DNA of 64,000 bases, taken from contig JACCLO010000006.1 in the NCBI GenBank assembly GCA_029448655.1, positions 248,001-312,000 of the forward strand. The letters run 5' to 3'. This DNA comes from Wolfiporia cocos. Taxonomy: Eukaryota; Basidiomycota; Agaricomycetes; Polyporales; Phaeolaceae. The notes beneath the pieces are model-generated. The model saw nothing but the letters and a program-made list of their open reading frames with translations, was not told where the DNA came from and searched no databases. The translations under genes were made by a program, and so were the position numbers. How positions within the stretch are numbered: the first letter of the stretch is position 1; the number at the start of each line of letters is the position of its first letter. Of this stretch, positions 40,256-50,316 are shown one piece after another.

Positions 40256-41345
40256 CCCTTCTTGATCCGAACATTGTTATAGCCCCATCGTAGATCGATT
40301 GTGGTAAAGATAGACGCTTGGACTAGTTGATCGATGAGATCGGATATTTGGGGTATGGGATATTTGTTTTGTACGGTGATTTCGTTGAGTTTCCTGTAAT
40401 CTACAAGCATCCGGAGACCTCTGTCTTTCTTTTTTACGAAAAAGACGGGCGATGCAAACGGGGATTTCGATGGTACAATATAACCTTTTCGGAGTTCCTC
40501 ATTGATCCATTGATCTAGGGAATTGCATTCTGCGGGACCCATTGGGTATGGCTTAGCTGAGCGGGGGAATTCTGCGCCTTCTTTAATTTCGATGGCATGG
40601 TCGAAGTGTTTTCAAGTCGGCATCCTGTCGGATGCTTTGTGACTAAACACTGTGGGACCAAATTCGTGGTATTCCTCGGGGACTAGAGACTTCCACTTGT
40701 CAGTGTCAAGGGTCTCATCGTCCTGGCTTGAGTTAATTTCTGCTACTAGTTGTGCTAGCAGTGCTGCGTCCTTATCGTCTAGGGTCTCCACCCAATTGAC
40801 AAAAGGGTTTTAGGTATCTTCCTTTCCGATGATATCTATTGGAAGATCCCAGAGAGTTTCCTCTTGTTGGCTGTTTTCGTCGAGGTAGTCATCCTCGACC
40901 AAAGGCCGCGGTGGCCTGTTTTTCTTGGCATGGGCGCAATTTCGATTGATAATGCATGCAACGGGAGTAATCCATTTGACTTGTTGCCCAGTCAAAGTGT
41001 GGATTGTGCTTATGTAACCAATTGTGTCCCAATATGATATCCTGTCCTCCTGATTTAATTACGTGGAGAGCAATAGTCTCTTTATGCTCTCCATGTTGGA
41101 GATATGCCTTTACGAGCTCGTTGATCTCGCCGTGCTCATTGTAGGTACCATCTGCGTTTTTGACCTTAAAGGGTATAGGAAGGGGATTGGTTAGGAGCTT
41201 ATGCTTTTCGACAAATTCTTTATCGATAGTGCTTAGAGACGCTCCCAAGTCGATTAATGCCAAAGCTTGCACTTGTTGACCATATACCCAGAGAGTCACG
41301 TTAATTCGAAAGGATTCTTTTGGGTTTCGCGCGTTATTAACGTAT

Positions 41346-41608
41346 TGTCACAAGAAATCCCAGAATAAAGGGGTTCCCTGAGGATCTATTCACCTTTATT
41401 CCACAGATATTCGCTACGATATATTACTTAGCCGCTCAAGTGGAACCGCATGTGCGTAGGTAGATAATTCCTTCACTATCTTATCTCTACAGGTCACGTG
41501 ACGTTGGGAGTAGTCACAGCATAATGTAGTTATGGGTTACGGTCACAGCGTGCGCACAGACCACGCCATTAGGGCAGGTCTTGTGCGGCGGTAGTTACTG
41601 ATCCTCAT
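41346..41608 (+). repeat. LTR-W fragment, 5' 263 bp only
   Basis: Matches 12735-12996 from TGTCACAA to ATCCTCAT, then changes abruptly to element C gag sequence. Insertion of W followed by a deletion that removed the rest of W and most of gag explains this. Confidence 0.8.
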
Positions 41609-41858
41609 TCTGGTACGGACCATATGCTGGGGGAAGCAGGACTTCACTTGTGATGGCGCTGTCCAGGATGGCTTCCCCCAACCACGTCTCATCTCGAATG
41701 ATTTGGAGTCGCTCTCGTTGAGCGCGGCGAAAGCGTTGAGTGCGTTCAATGGGGGGCAGGTTCGATAGTACCCGCGCCTGACGAGTTGGGGTCGTAAGGT
41801 TGCTTCCGCTGGGGAAAGAGGCCCTGGAGGTAGAGGTTCCTGCGTGAGTGGTCGGCAT
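41609..41858 (-). pseudogene. gag: Element C gag, N-terminal stub
   Basis: ATG at 41858 (MPTTHAGTSTSRASF), comparable with MPTTRSQAARL of D. About 83 residues to the LTR-W junction; the capsid core and knuckle are deleted. Confidence 0.65.
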
Positions 41859-42022
41859 TGTGCTGTGACCAGCGCAGATAAGTCCTCTTGATCTTGGTTG
41901 AAGATAATAAAAAATGGAAATGAAATATCTTTGTCAGGATGTGAGTCATATAGTCGAGTCATGCCTTATGCCTTTCGTTTCAGTCTTGTCAGACTATGAA
42001 GCGTTAATAACCCTTGTCAGGA

Positions 42023-42994
42023 TTATATTTGTGTATCTACGACAACGAAGGGAATTGGAGGTTGAGGGCGTTCAAGCCCCGTACAATATTGGGTAGTTGC
42101 CTTTCTTGTATCTCGCCCCTTCCTCAGATATGCCCCTACCGCTTTGGCGTCCCTCTCTACTTCCCGCATTTGCTTATTATATAGCTGGCAGTATAGTACG
42201 GCTTCAAAGAACTTATAGCTCATCTTGCTAAAAGCCTTCACCATGTCGAGGAACTCCTGTGACTCTGGTTTGCAGGATTCCTTGTAGTCGTTAATGAGCT
42301 GGTTGTATAAGCTTGCAAGAAGCTTGTGCGCGGCCTCGAGTTTTGGGAGGATGCGCTGAGCCCATTCGTACTGTTTTAAGGTACATAAGACTAGGTCGGG
42401 GTCGATGTGTTCTGGGAACTTTGACTTGTAATCCTTGATCCAGGTTTGCTGGATGGTGACGGACTTGGCGATTGCTGTCGCCGTCTCCTTGGAGAGGATT
42501 CTTTCCCCCAGCAGTCGGCCAGACCATCCCGTAGAGGGTTGGTACTGAGGGCCGAACTTGGCGTGGTGGGCGTCGGCAAAAGCTTTGGCAGCTGCTTCCT
42601 CCGAGTGTTGAATGTGGGCACGCTCGGCAGTCCACAACCGCCTCTGCTCTTTGGCAAACTTGAGTTGTTGTGCGTAAAGTTGGTTGTCTTCGAGCAACCA
42701 GTCGTCGTACTCCCGCTGTTCCTCGGGCGTTAGCTTAGGAAGGCGGGGTTTGTCGTTGGGGTTCCACGAGTTGTTGTGGTAGCGACGGGTACGTATGAGG
42801 TCCTTGATCTCTTTGACACTTTTGGACAGAGTGTCCCAGAGTTCCGGTTTCCCGGTAGCAGCGTTGGTAACCACCATTTGGTTAGGGGGGGCGGCTACCG
42901 ACTGCTTGACCTTCTCCTTGGGGAGTTGGACGGGTCCAGCGGCGAGGCGGGCCTCAAGCCTGCAGACGGATGCTTTGTATCGGTCGGCGGGCAT
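42023..42994 (-). CDS. Extra ORF (ORF1) of element C, intact frame, 323 residues
   Basis: Start ATG 42994 (MPADRYKASVCRLEARLAAG). QMVVTNAATGKPELW (about residues 39-53) is nearly the same as in ORF1-P. A Gln/Arg/Ala-rich segment follows, then LVLCTLKQYEWAQRILPKL (equivalent of the CTEKxWDW block, with Thr-Leu), a helical stretch, YNKQMREVERD and a basic C-terminus. Part of the extra-ORF family lying between leader and gag. Its frame is open although gag and pol of the same element are wrecked, so age alone does not explain its conservation. No known domain. Confidence 0.8.
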   Translation of the reverse strand: MPADRYKASVCRLEARLAAGPVQLPKEKVKQSVAAPPNQMVVTNAATGKPELWDTLSKSVKEIKDLIRTRRYHNNSWNPNDKPRLPKLTPEEQREYDDWLLEDNQLYAQQLKFAKEQRRLWTAERAHIQHSEEAAAKAFADAHHAKFGPQYQPSTGWSGRLLGERILSKETATAIAKSVTIQQTWIKDYKSKFPEHIDPDLVLCTLKQYEWAQRILPKLEAAHKLLASLYNQLINDYKESCKPESQEFLDMVKAFSKMSYKFFEAVLYCQLYNKQMREVERDAKAVGAYLRKGRDTRKATTQYCTGLERPQPPIPFVVVDTQI

Positions 42995-43634
42995 GACTGT
43001 GCGACTATGTAAGAAGATATGTAAAAAAGTATGTAGTCTAATGATAATGGTCGTGTCTTGATTTGCTCGGTATGCGTATAGTCGGTGATGTCGGCGTCTG
43101 ACAGAGCTCTCTCTAACTCCACCAGGAAGAATTCGGATACAACACCTGTGACGGGCCTACGTCTGGGTGGAAATTTGCTTAGAGTATTGCACTCAGGGTG
43201 ATATAACCCGTAATCTCCTAATGTCCGGATACATTGGTTATCCATTGCCTCGTAGTCCCAAGTAGGGTAGTACGGCTCAGGGAGATGCCCGGAAGCTTCT
43301 TGACCTATAGAGCACGGCGCAGGGCCTTTGTCCGTTACATATGTAAGGAGATCCCTTTAACGTCTAATGGGGTAAGACGGCCTACTTATCCGAGGATCGC
43401 ATGGTCAGGGGTTAACCCTAGTCGGCATAGTGATCCAAGGATGTTTTTGGACTCAGACGGAAGTTCTTGTCAGGACAACCGCCTGCCACTGTAAAGCCAT
43501 GTGGATCAGCTATAGTATTCCCCCAGAACCCAATACGCTGTTTGAATACCGATACAAAACGACCTAGAAACAGATAGAAATCAAACCGCCCAGAGTCTTG
43601 CCAGGCTGGGGGCGTAGAAAAAGAACTATCAAAG
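42995..43634 (-). other. 5' leader of element C with primer-binding site
   Basis: No gene. The block ATTCCCCCAGAACCC lies at 43518-43532, as in D and B. AGAACTATCAA at 43622-43632 is the exact complement of TTGATAGTTCT at 43736-43746 in the LTR. Confidence 0.7.
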
Positions 43635-44268
43635 TGTAACGGATGACTTACTTGTAAGATCTTGTTGTCAGACGAGCTAAGAAGACTAAGTAGTGTTTGC
43701 TTATTAGGCAAGAGTGTTATCGCTGAGTAACGAAGTTGATAGTTCTGGGGCAATAGCCGCCAGAGAATGCAAGCTTATATACATGTGGTATAGGACCCCT
43801 GGTACTCTAAGTAGGACTAACGATACAGTAGGGCATAGGGCACAGGCCGGTAATGGCGGTGCTAACGAAGTGTCCGAAGCTTGTGATATGGGGATCCCAG
43901 GCTGAGCCATAGGCCGATTGGGATATGTCATGAGTATGACGATGCGTGAGTAAGGCGTCTACGTTGGAAACGTGATGTGGGTCCGGACTCTGCCCAGAGT
44001 CTGGAACGATGATGTCAGTTATGACGTGGCAGCGCTAAGGGTGCTGGAGATAGTATCGTGTGATGAATAGGTAACGTGGTTGAGAGATAAGATAAGACGT
44101 CTAGTGTGGGAATGGTCACGTGAGTGATCTACGAGGTTATGGTTCGGTACAGCGGCACGGTAGCTTAAGTATAGCTTAGATACAGGATAAGTGTAGATGT
44201 TGAGGAACAATTTGGAATGAATGCGAAGAAAATACAGGGAAAATTAGAGAACAGATAAATCTGTGACA
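43635..44268 (-). repeat. 5' LTR of element C (634 bp)
   Basis: Starts TGTAACGG (mutated) and ends AAATCTGTGACA; outer flank CAATT. TATA-like CTTATATACATG near 43772. Several short differences from other families show an older insertion. Confidence 0.8.
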
Positions 44269-44594
44269 CAATTCTGTATGTAATCACACCCTTCTTTCAC
44301 CCTTCCTAAATAATGTAGCCCTATGATTTCAATGGTAATAACTATATTTCCGTAGCTCCCACGCGTGGGATGGATGCCGCCGCCCGACGACGGATGACAT
44401 CCGGCGGGCATCTGACCTTCCAAACATGGAACATTATCCCACGCTCAGCGCTCGGCCTTGTCGCGCCTCGACCTTCAGATAGCAGCGCGCTTATCTAATC
44501 GCACCGCCGCGCCGATGCTGTCGTGCACATTGGTGGCAATGGTGGGCTCATTCTTCAAATTTTTGACTCACGCTTTTTGTATCATATGTAATAT
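44269..44594. other. Unassigned DNA
   Basis: No ORF, LTR end or RNA gene recognised. It contains a GC-rich stretch with an inverted repeat (CCACGCGTGGG). It may be old flanking sequence. Confidence 0.45.
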
Positions 44595-44708
44595 AGTATT
44601 TACAGTAACACAAGATAACACTTACTTGTAATAGTTGCTTGGTTTGCTGGTTAGGCAGGATAGTTGTAAGGGTTAAGCAGGATACGCGGAGTGGTTAACT
44701 CGTAGTAT
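44595..44708 (-). repeat. Inverted U5 piece of an LTR-Z
   Basis: TAACACAAGATAAC to ATGAATAGAAC corresponds to the first about 115 bp of LTR-Z (8237 on). It runs into leader sequence in the opposite sense. The junction is the 12-nt match shared by the LTR primer sequence and the primer-binding site, which are inverted repeats flanking U5. Confidence 0.65.
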
Positions 44709-45189
44709 GAATGCTATGAATAGAACTCGCTTTCGCCCCCCGCCCTCTTTGAGGGTCTGGGATTTTTTCTTCTTAGGGGTTTTCGTCGCCGTCTGCGCAC
44801 CCCTGCTCGCCGCCAGGCAGCAGGGTATCCTTAGTGGGTTCTGGGGGATCACCGCCTTCGGGCAAATAGCCGGACCGTAGGCTTAAGCGGAACCGGGGAC
44901 TGGCTGACAAGCCTTTCCCCATATGTTGGGAATCGATGGCAACGGTGTAACGTCTTGACCGGGCCGGAGACGACCTTCTCGCCTATCCCCAGGCGTACAG
45001 GGGCCACTCTATTTAGAGTTGGGATGGTGGGCACGAGTTGCCCTGCCTAGAACCGCTGCCGATACGGCTTCAGAACGATGGAGTTCTGGCCTTGGCACCC
45101 TCTAAGTCCCTCAGGGCATGGGTTTGGTTTTAACACTGGCAGCCACCTAACTGGAGTGAGGCGTGGGCACATGCGGGGTGTAATACCCC
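44709..45189 (+). other. Leader of element B, part 3 (sense here because of the inversion)
   Basis: Leader start (CGCTTTCGCCCCC, then CCCTCTTTGAGGG) as antisense at 8174-8230, with GGGTTCTGGGGGATC at 44836-44850, the conserved leader block. It ends with ACCCC (45185-45189), the TSD of element K whose partner is at 15980-15984. No gene. Confidence 0.7.
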
Positions 45190-45678
45190 TGTCACAGATT
45201 TTGTGGCATGTTTTAATGTATTACCCCCCCTAGGCTCGAACCTAGGACTTCACGTTCTAGTAGTCACATGACTGGTGCCCGGTAGTGTAGTGGTATATAG
45301 CGTACTCGTCCGTCAGGACATACGGTCACATGATAAGTAGGTCACATGGTATATACTGGGGCACATGATAGATAGCGCACGGCCCATGCCTTTAGGGCAG
45401 TACTTACATAGTAGCGCGTTGTCTCCCCATGTATATAAACCTACTCGCTGAGGTCTTACTACCTCAGTTCGATTATCATCGGCATTGGGGCGAGTCCCTC
45501 AGTTCTACTCTGAACCTCTGCGTGCTAGACTGGTGGTCGACATAACTACTTGGTTACTGTCTACCTTGGGTCGTTAGTCAACACCCATCCAGTCGCCCTT
45601 CAAGACGTTAGGTCTTAGCCTTAGACGTTAGGTTATAGGCGGGGCGTTAGTATCGTACGTCACAGTAAATCTGTGTCA
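45190..45678 (+). repeat. LTR-K, intact 5' LTR of element K (489 bp)
   Basis: TGTCACAGATTTTGTGG to AAATCTGTGTCA. It contains CTAGGCTCGAACCTAGG and GGTAGTGTAGTGGTA (tRNA-box-like words), a U3 array of CACATG words, TATATAAAC at about 45430 and the dyad CTGAGGT-CTTACT-ACCTCAG. Confidence 0.92.
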
Positions 45679-45875
45679 TAATAATCGAACCACTTTACCC
45701 ACCCCCCTTGCGCTTGATCATTCGCGCTTGGGGCCTGGGGTTTCCCACTCTGTAGGACAGCGACGCGGCGGGGGCACCTCCTTGAAGAGGAGGTCGGCAT
45801 GAACTCGCCAGCCCCCCATTACAAGCGTTGCTATGGCGACTGCCAGCACGACTCGCCCGGATCCTCCTGTCAAGG
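45679..45875 (+). mobile_element. Interior of element K, 5' end
   Basis: Starts with primer site ATAATCGAAC, complementary to GTTCGATTAT in LTR-K. Hairpin B equivalent at 45776-45794: ACCTCCT/AGGAGGT, loop TGAAG, preceded by GCGGGGGC as in the other TRIMs. It ends at CAAGG (45871-45875), the TSD partner of LTR-H across the inversion. Confidence 0.8.
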
Positions 45876-47766
45876 TGTCACAGACTTGCCTCTGTGCTAC
45901 CCCTGGGCTCAGGGGGATCCCTACACGCCTGTATAGACGTAAGCCAACGGCGACAACGTACTCATACGGCCAACCCTAAGTGGACTCAAAGGCCCATCCC
46001 TAAGGTGTCCCGCCACCTAAGGTCCCGCAGACGACGCAGTCGCTGACCCACAGACTAGGCAGACGCGATAGAGGCCCCGGGCCAGAGAGTCACACAGGGT
46101 TTAGCAAGAAAGGCACATACGTGCATTGACGAGAATCTTAAGGATGGGGCTGTAAGGCCACCATCCGCCGTACTTATACATCTGTAGCTGGCCAGTAATG
46201 GCCGCCCTAAACTAATGGCCTGTGCGCACATTATGTAAGAGGACACATGATATGTAACTACTGGTAACGATGTAACTGGTGTGACCGTAGTGTGTCCGTA
46301 CCTGAGGCGCGCGCTACCCTACAGCGCTAACCAGGCGGTCAGGTGATCTATATACTCTGAGTGCGACGTGGAGGTAACCAAGGAGTAGCGGAGCGGCGTA
46401 CGCCTAGCGCCGCCCATACAACCAATAGTGAGGGACGTACGGTGACCCCCTGGGCACATCCGTGACATTACCCCCCCTCTCGAAAAACGTCGTCTCTGAC
46501 GTTCTATCTAGAAAACTACGACACTCACTTCCTTGGTTTCATGTTTAACCCACGGCCCATTCCTTCTTCGCGGAAGATGGGGAGCCCCCGAGGGCACGGT
46601 CCGTCCGCCGGTGGTGGAGTGAAGGAGGCGCTTTCGGTATCGGTTCGGCATTCGTCGCAAAGGTTACTGGGTTATTTTTTAAGTGGGGTCCCCGTCGTCC
46701 CCGTGTGCCTCCGCTTGCCTACTCGCGTCCTCGTCGTGTTCGATAGTCGGTCGTATCTTGATATAATCTAACCTTGGAGACCGTCGGTGTGGGGTTGGAG
46801 ACCCTTGCGGGTTCCTTCGCATACCCACCGGTCAAAGTTCTTGTCGTCGTGCCTGCCGCCCAGGGATAATGGCCGTCGATGCGCTAGCCTCCGTACTCAT
46901 ACTACAACCCCGCGGGGTCAGCAGACGGAAGGCATCAGACGCGGCTTACACCGGTCGATCCCTGCTACCTTGGTTCAAAGGGGGCGGTCTTGATTATTCA
47001 CTCCCTATGGCCGCTTTGCCTGGTGTAATGCTTCGTGGGGGCTCGTAAAAGTACGGACCGTCGGTGCTTCTACCGACGGCTGCCCCGCCGCATTGCCATG
47101 GCGACCTGTAGGTGGAAAACCCTCGGCCCCAACGCAGTTCGCGCCGGAGGGGAGGTAAACTATCCTTAAGATTATGTCACAGACTTGCCTCTGTGCTACC
47201 CCTGGGCTCAGGGGGATCCCTACACGCCTGTATAGACGTAAGCCAACGGCGACGACGTACTCATACGGCCAACCCTAAGTGGACTCAAAGGCCCATCCCT
47301 AAGGTGTCCCGCCACCTAAGGTCCCGCAGACGACGCAGTCGCTGACCCACAGACTAGGCAGACGCGATAGAGGCCCCGGGCCAGAGAGTCACACAGGGTT
47401 TAGCAAGAAAGGCACATACGTGCATTGACGAGAATCTTAAGGATGGGGCTGTAAGGCCACCATCCGCCGTACTTATACATCTGTAGCTGGCCAGTAATGG
47501 CCGCCCTAAACTAATGGCCTGTGCGCACATTATGTAAGAGGACACATGATATGTAACTACTGGTAACGATGTAACTGGTGTGACCGTAGTGTGTCCGTAC
47601 CTGAGGCGCGCGCTACCCTACAGCGCTAACCAGGCGGTCAGGTGATCTATATACTCTGAGTGCGACGTGGAGGTAACCAAGGAGTAGCGGAGCGGCGTAC
47701 GCCTAGCGCCGCCCATACAACCAATAGTGAGGGACGTACGGTGACCCCCTGGGCACATCCGTGACA
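45876..47766 (-). mobile_element. TRIM N: short LTR element, left TSD displaced
   Basis: LTRs 45876-46467 and 47175-47766 (592 bp each, at least one difference: GACAACG versus GACGACG). The interior of 707 bp has no credible ORF and begins TTACCCCCCC (complement of the polypurine tract). Primer site AATCTTAAGGAT (sense) complements the LTR. Hairpins B (47058-47079), C (46852-46864) and D (46801-46812) are present. Right TSD CGTAC (47767-47771); the left partner is GTACG at 18601-18605 before the inversion. Confidence 0.92.
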
Positions 47767-50316
47767 CGTACTTCTTAACAAACGTTGATATGCCTGGCCA
47801 CCAGAAGTTACGAGTTACTAATTCGTAGGTCTTCCAGCGTCCGAAGTGACCAGCGGTAATGTGGTCGTGGTGTGCGGCTACTACGCGTCGGCGTGTCTGC
47901 TCGACGTTAGGGACATAGACCTTGCCCTTGTGTAGTAGTAAGCCGTTCTCGTAGTTCCAGTCTTGGAGCTCTTTCTTGAATTCCCTTGGTCCCGATGAGA
48001 GAAGGGATTGATAGGACGAAGTTAGCTTATCGTCTTGTAATGCTAAGCGGATAGCCTCGAGTAAGGACTGATTAGAGTCTTCGGCCATCGCTGTGGTTTC
48101 ATCAGAAGAGGTTTCCAGGGCCCGAATGGCGAATTCGGTCGCGAAAAATTCCGGTTTAAGGAGGATTTTATCCCTGTTGTCAAGTTCCACCCCCTTTGAA
48201 TGATCTGGCCTCCTGGACAGAGGATCCGCGGTAAGCATTGTCTTTCCGGGCTTGTGATACAACTTGAAGTTGAATCGAGTTAGGTATAATGCCCAACGTG
48301 CCTGTCATCTGGTAAGCTTTTGCGCCGTCTTGAAGTATGTAAGATTTGCGTGATCTGTCCATACTTCGAATACCTTAGGGTGCCCCTCGAGATAATGACG
48401 CCATTCTTCGAGTGAACGAATAATAGCGAGGAGTTCCTTGTCATATATCTCGTAGTTGCGTTCGGCTTCAGTCATAGACTTGCTATAGTAAGCAACGGGA
48501 TGGTATAAACCATCCTTAGGGTCTAATTGTGAAAGGACTGAGCCGGTCGCGAAGTCAGAGGCATCGGACTCGATCCTGAAAGGCGAGTCTTGGTCTGGTA
48601 TTCTAAGAATTGGCGCAGACGTAAAGGCCTTTTTCAGGTCCTCAAACGCCTGTTGCTCCTTCTCGCCCCAAGCCCATTTCTGGGTCTTGCGGGTGAGCTG
48701 TGTGAGTGGTTTGGCCTTGTAAGAAAAGTCCCTAATAAATCGCCTATAGAAATTGGCGAAGCCTAAGAAGGCTTGGACTTCCTTAACCTTGGTTGGTTGA
48801 GGCCAATCAAGAACCCCTTCGTACTTCTTTGGGTCCATTGCGACGGAGTTATGGGAGATAATCATCCCCAAGTACTCAATGGACTTCTGCTCAAAGAAGC
48901 ATTTCTCGGGTTTCGCATAGAGGTCGGAATCCTGAAGTCGCTGCAATACGGCTTTGACTAGTTTCCGATGCTCTTTGAGGTCATTTCCGAAAATCAGAAT
49001 ATCGTCTAGGTAAACGATAACCTTTCCCGACTGAATGAAGTCGGAAAGGACGCTATTCATCATCGCTTGGAATCTGCCTGGCGCGTTACAAAAGCCAAAG
49101 TACATAATAGTAGCTTCATACAGCCCCCTATGGGTAATGAAGGCTGTCTTCCACTCGTCCCCTTCCTTTATCCGCACGTTGTTGTACCCCCAACGGAGGT
49201 CGATCTTCGTAAAGATTGATGCGGATGCGAGTTGATTATTAACTCGGATATACGAGGAATGGGATACTTGTTCTGTACTGTGATTTCGTTCAGCTTTCGA
49301 TAGTCGACTACCATGCGCAGTGACCCGTCCTTTCTTGCTACAAAGAAAACGGGTGATGCTATCGGCGATTTTGATTCTCGGATATAACCTTTGCGAAGTT
49401 CTTCATCAATCCACTCGTCTAAGGAGTTTTGCTGAAGCTTAGACATCGGGTAACGTTTTACGGGTTTCGGCAGTGTTGCGCCTTCGACAAAGTCAATGGC
49501 GTGGTCATAGTCCTTGCGGACAGGCATCCGCTCTGAAGCCTTGTGACTGAACACTGTCGGACCAAACTCGTGATACTCTTTAGGGACTAACGATCTCCAC
49601 TTTTCAGTTGAAGACGAGTCTAAGGATTCTTCATCCTTTTCGAGTATCTCTGCTACAAGTTGAGCTAGAGTTTTGTTATCTTCGTCATCTAGCTGCGATA
49701 GCCAGTTAACGAAGGGGTTGTCGGAATCTCCGTCTCCTAATGTGTCCAAAGGGAGATCCCATATACTGACCACTTCGTCAGGGAGTTCATCTGCCTCCTC
49801 CTCCGACGGTTTGGCGGGCCTTTGCCTTTTAGCAGCATGTATACATTTTCCTTCTTTCGTGCACCGGTCATAAGATATTGTTCCTGCACTCCAATCGAAG
49901 TGTGGGTTATGACGTGTGAACCATTCGTACCCTAGGATAAGATCTTGACCACTTAGTTTGGTTACGGCGAGACCGATGGTCTCCTTATGAATGCCGTGGA
50001 CCATAAAGGCCTTAACTAAGGTGTCGATCTTTCCCGCTTTGTTGTAGGTGCCGTCGGCATTATGAACGTTAATGACAGGGCGAAGCGGTTGGGTTAACAG
50101 GTTGTGGGTGGCGACGAAGTCGGAATTAATGACGCTGATTTGAGCGCCACTATCTACAAGCGCTGTAGCCTGTACTTTCTTTCCATATACCCAGAGATCC
50201 ACGTTAATCTTGAAAGATGTAGACGTGTCGCGCGATTGGTTATGATAAATATGATTGATCTCTGCAGAGGGTACAATACAACTACGCTCGAACATCGTAC
50301 ATGGACAGGCCGTCAC
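47767..50316 (-). pseudogene. pol: Gypsy element P/F pol, 5' half: protease, RT, RNase H
   Basis: Protease from 50316: LWVYGKKVQATALVDSGAQ, NADGTYNKAG, LILGYEWFTRHN. Then [23 protein letters not shown], a frameshift near 49230 (after PRISELI), RIKEGDEWKTAF, FGFCNAPGRFQAM, the YLDD site in VIVYLDDILIFG and IEYLGMIIS. RNase H: ESDASDFATGSVL, YEIYDKELLAII, WTDHANLTYF. A TGA at 48305-48307 replaces the Arg codon in LTRRQARW (CGA to TGA). Integrase finger His part: HHDHITAGHFGRW to FVKKYV, cut by TRIM N. The rest is at 18601-23281 on the other strand because of the inversion. Confidence 0.9.

Larger units (their letters stand above)
36689..41345 (-). pseudogene. pol: Gypsy element C pol: protease, RT, RNase H, integrase (degenerate)
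   Basis: Reading right to left. Protease (41299 down): ALALIDLGASLSTI, where the active site is D-L-G instead of D-S/T-G. Then IILGHNWLHKHN and a linker with stops and frameshifts (40610, 40810 areas). RT starts at 40540 ([21 protein letters not shown]) and continues after a solo LTR with TVMYFGFCNAPGTFQAM and VVYLDDILIFG, with about 4 codons missing before YLDD. RNase H and integrase lie in 36689-38194: YEIYDKELLGII, then QACDTCQRMK, Asp in CDFIMYLPKS, Asp in ISDRGVQ, Glu in DGQTERTNQ. It is cut near 36688 after KYLPFY. The altered protease site, stops and truncation show it is dead. Confidence 0.88.
18601..45875. other. 27.3-kb inversion bounded by LTR outer ends
   Basis: The left breakpoint is exactly at the end of LTR-H and the right breakpoint exactly before the first LTR of TRIM N. 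Reversing it does five things. LTR-H gains TSD CCTTG on both sides. TRIM N gains CGTAC on both sides. Element K gains GGGGT on both sides. The pol gene split between 18601 and 47766 becomes continuous at the integrase zinc finger. The B leader pieces join. The boundary hexamers GTGACA and TGTCAC form a short inverted repeat. Confidence 0.9.

Noticed and set aside
45217..45290. tRNA-box words in LTR-K (GGCTCGAACC and GGTAGTGTAGTGGTA)
   Set aside because: The words are in the wrong order and no cloverleaf forms; they repeat wherever LTR-K occurs, so they are part of the LTR.
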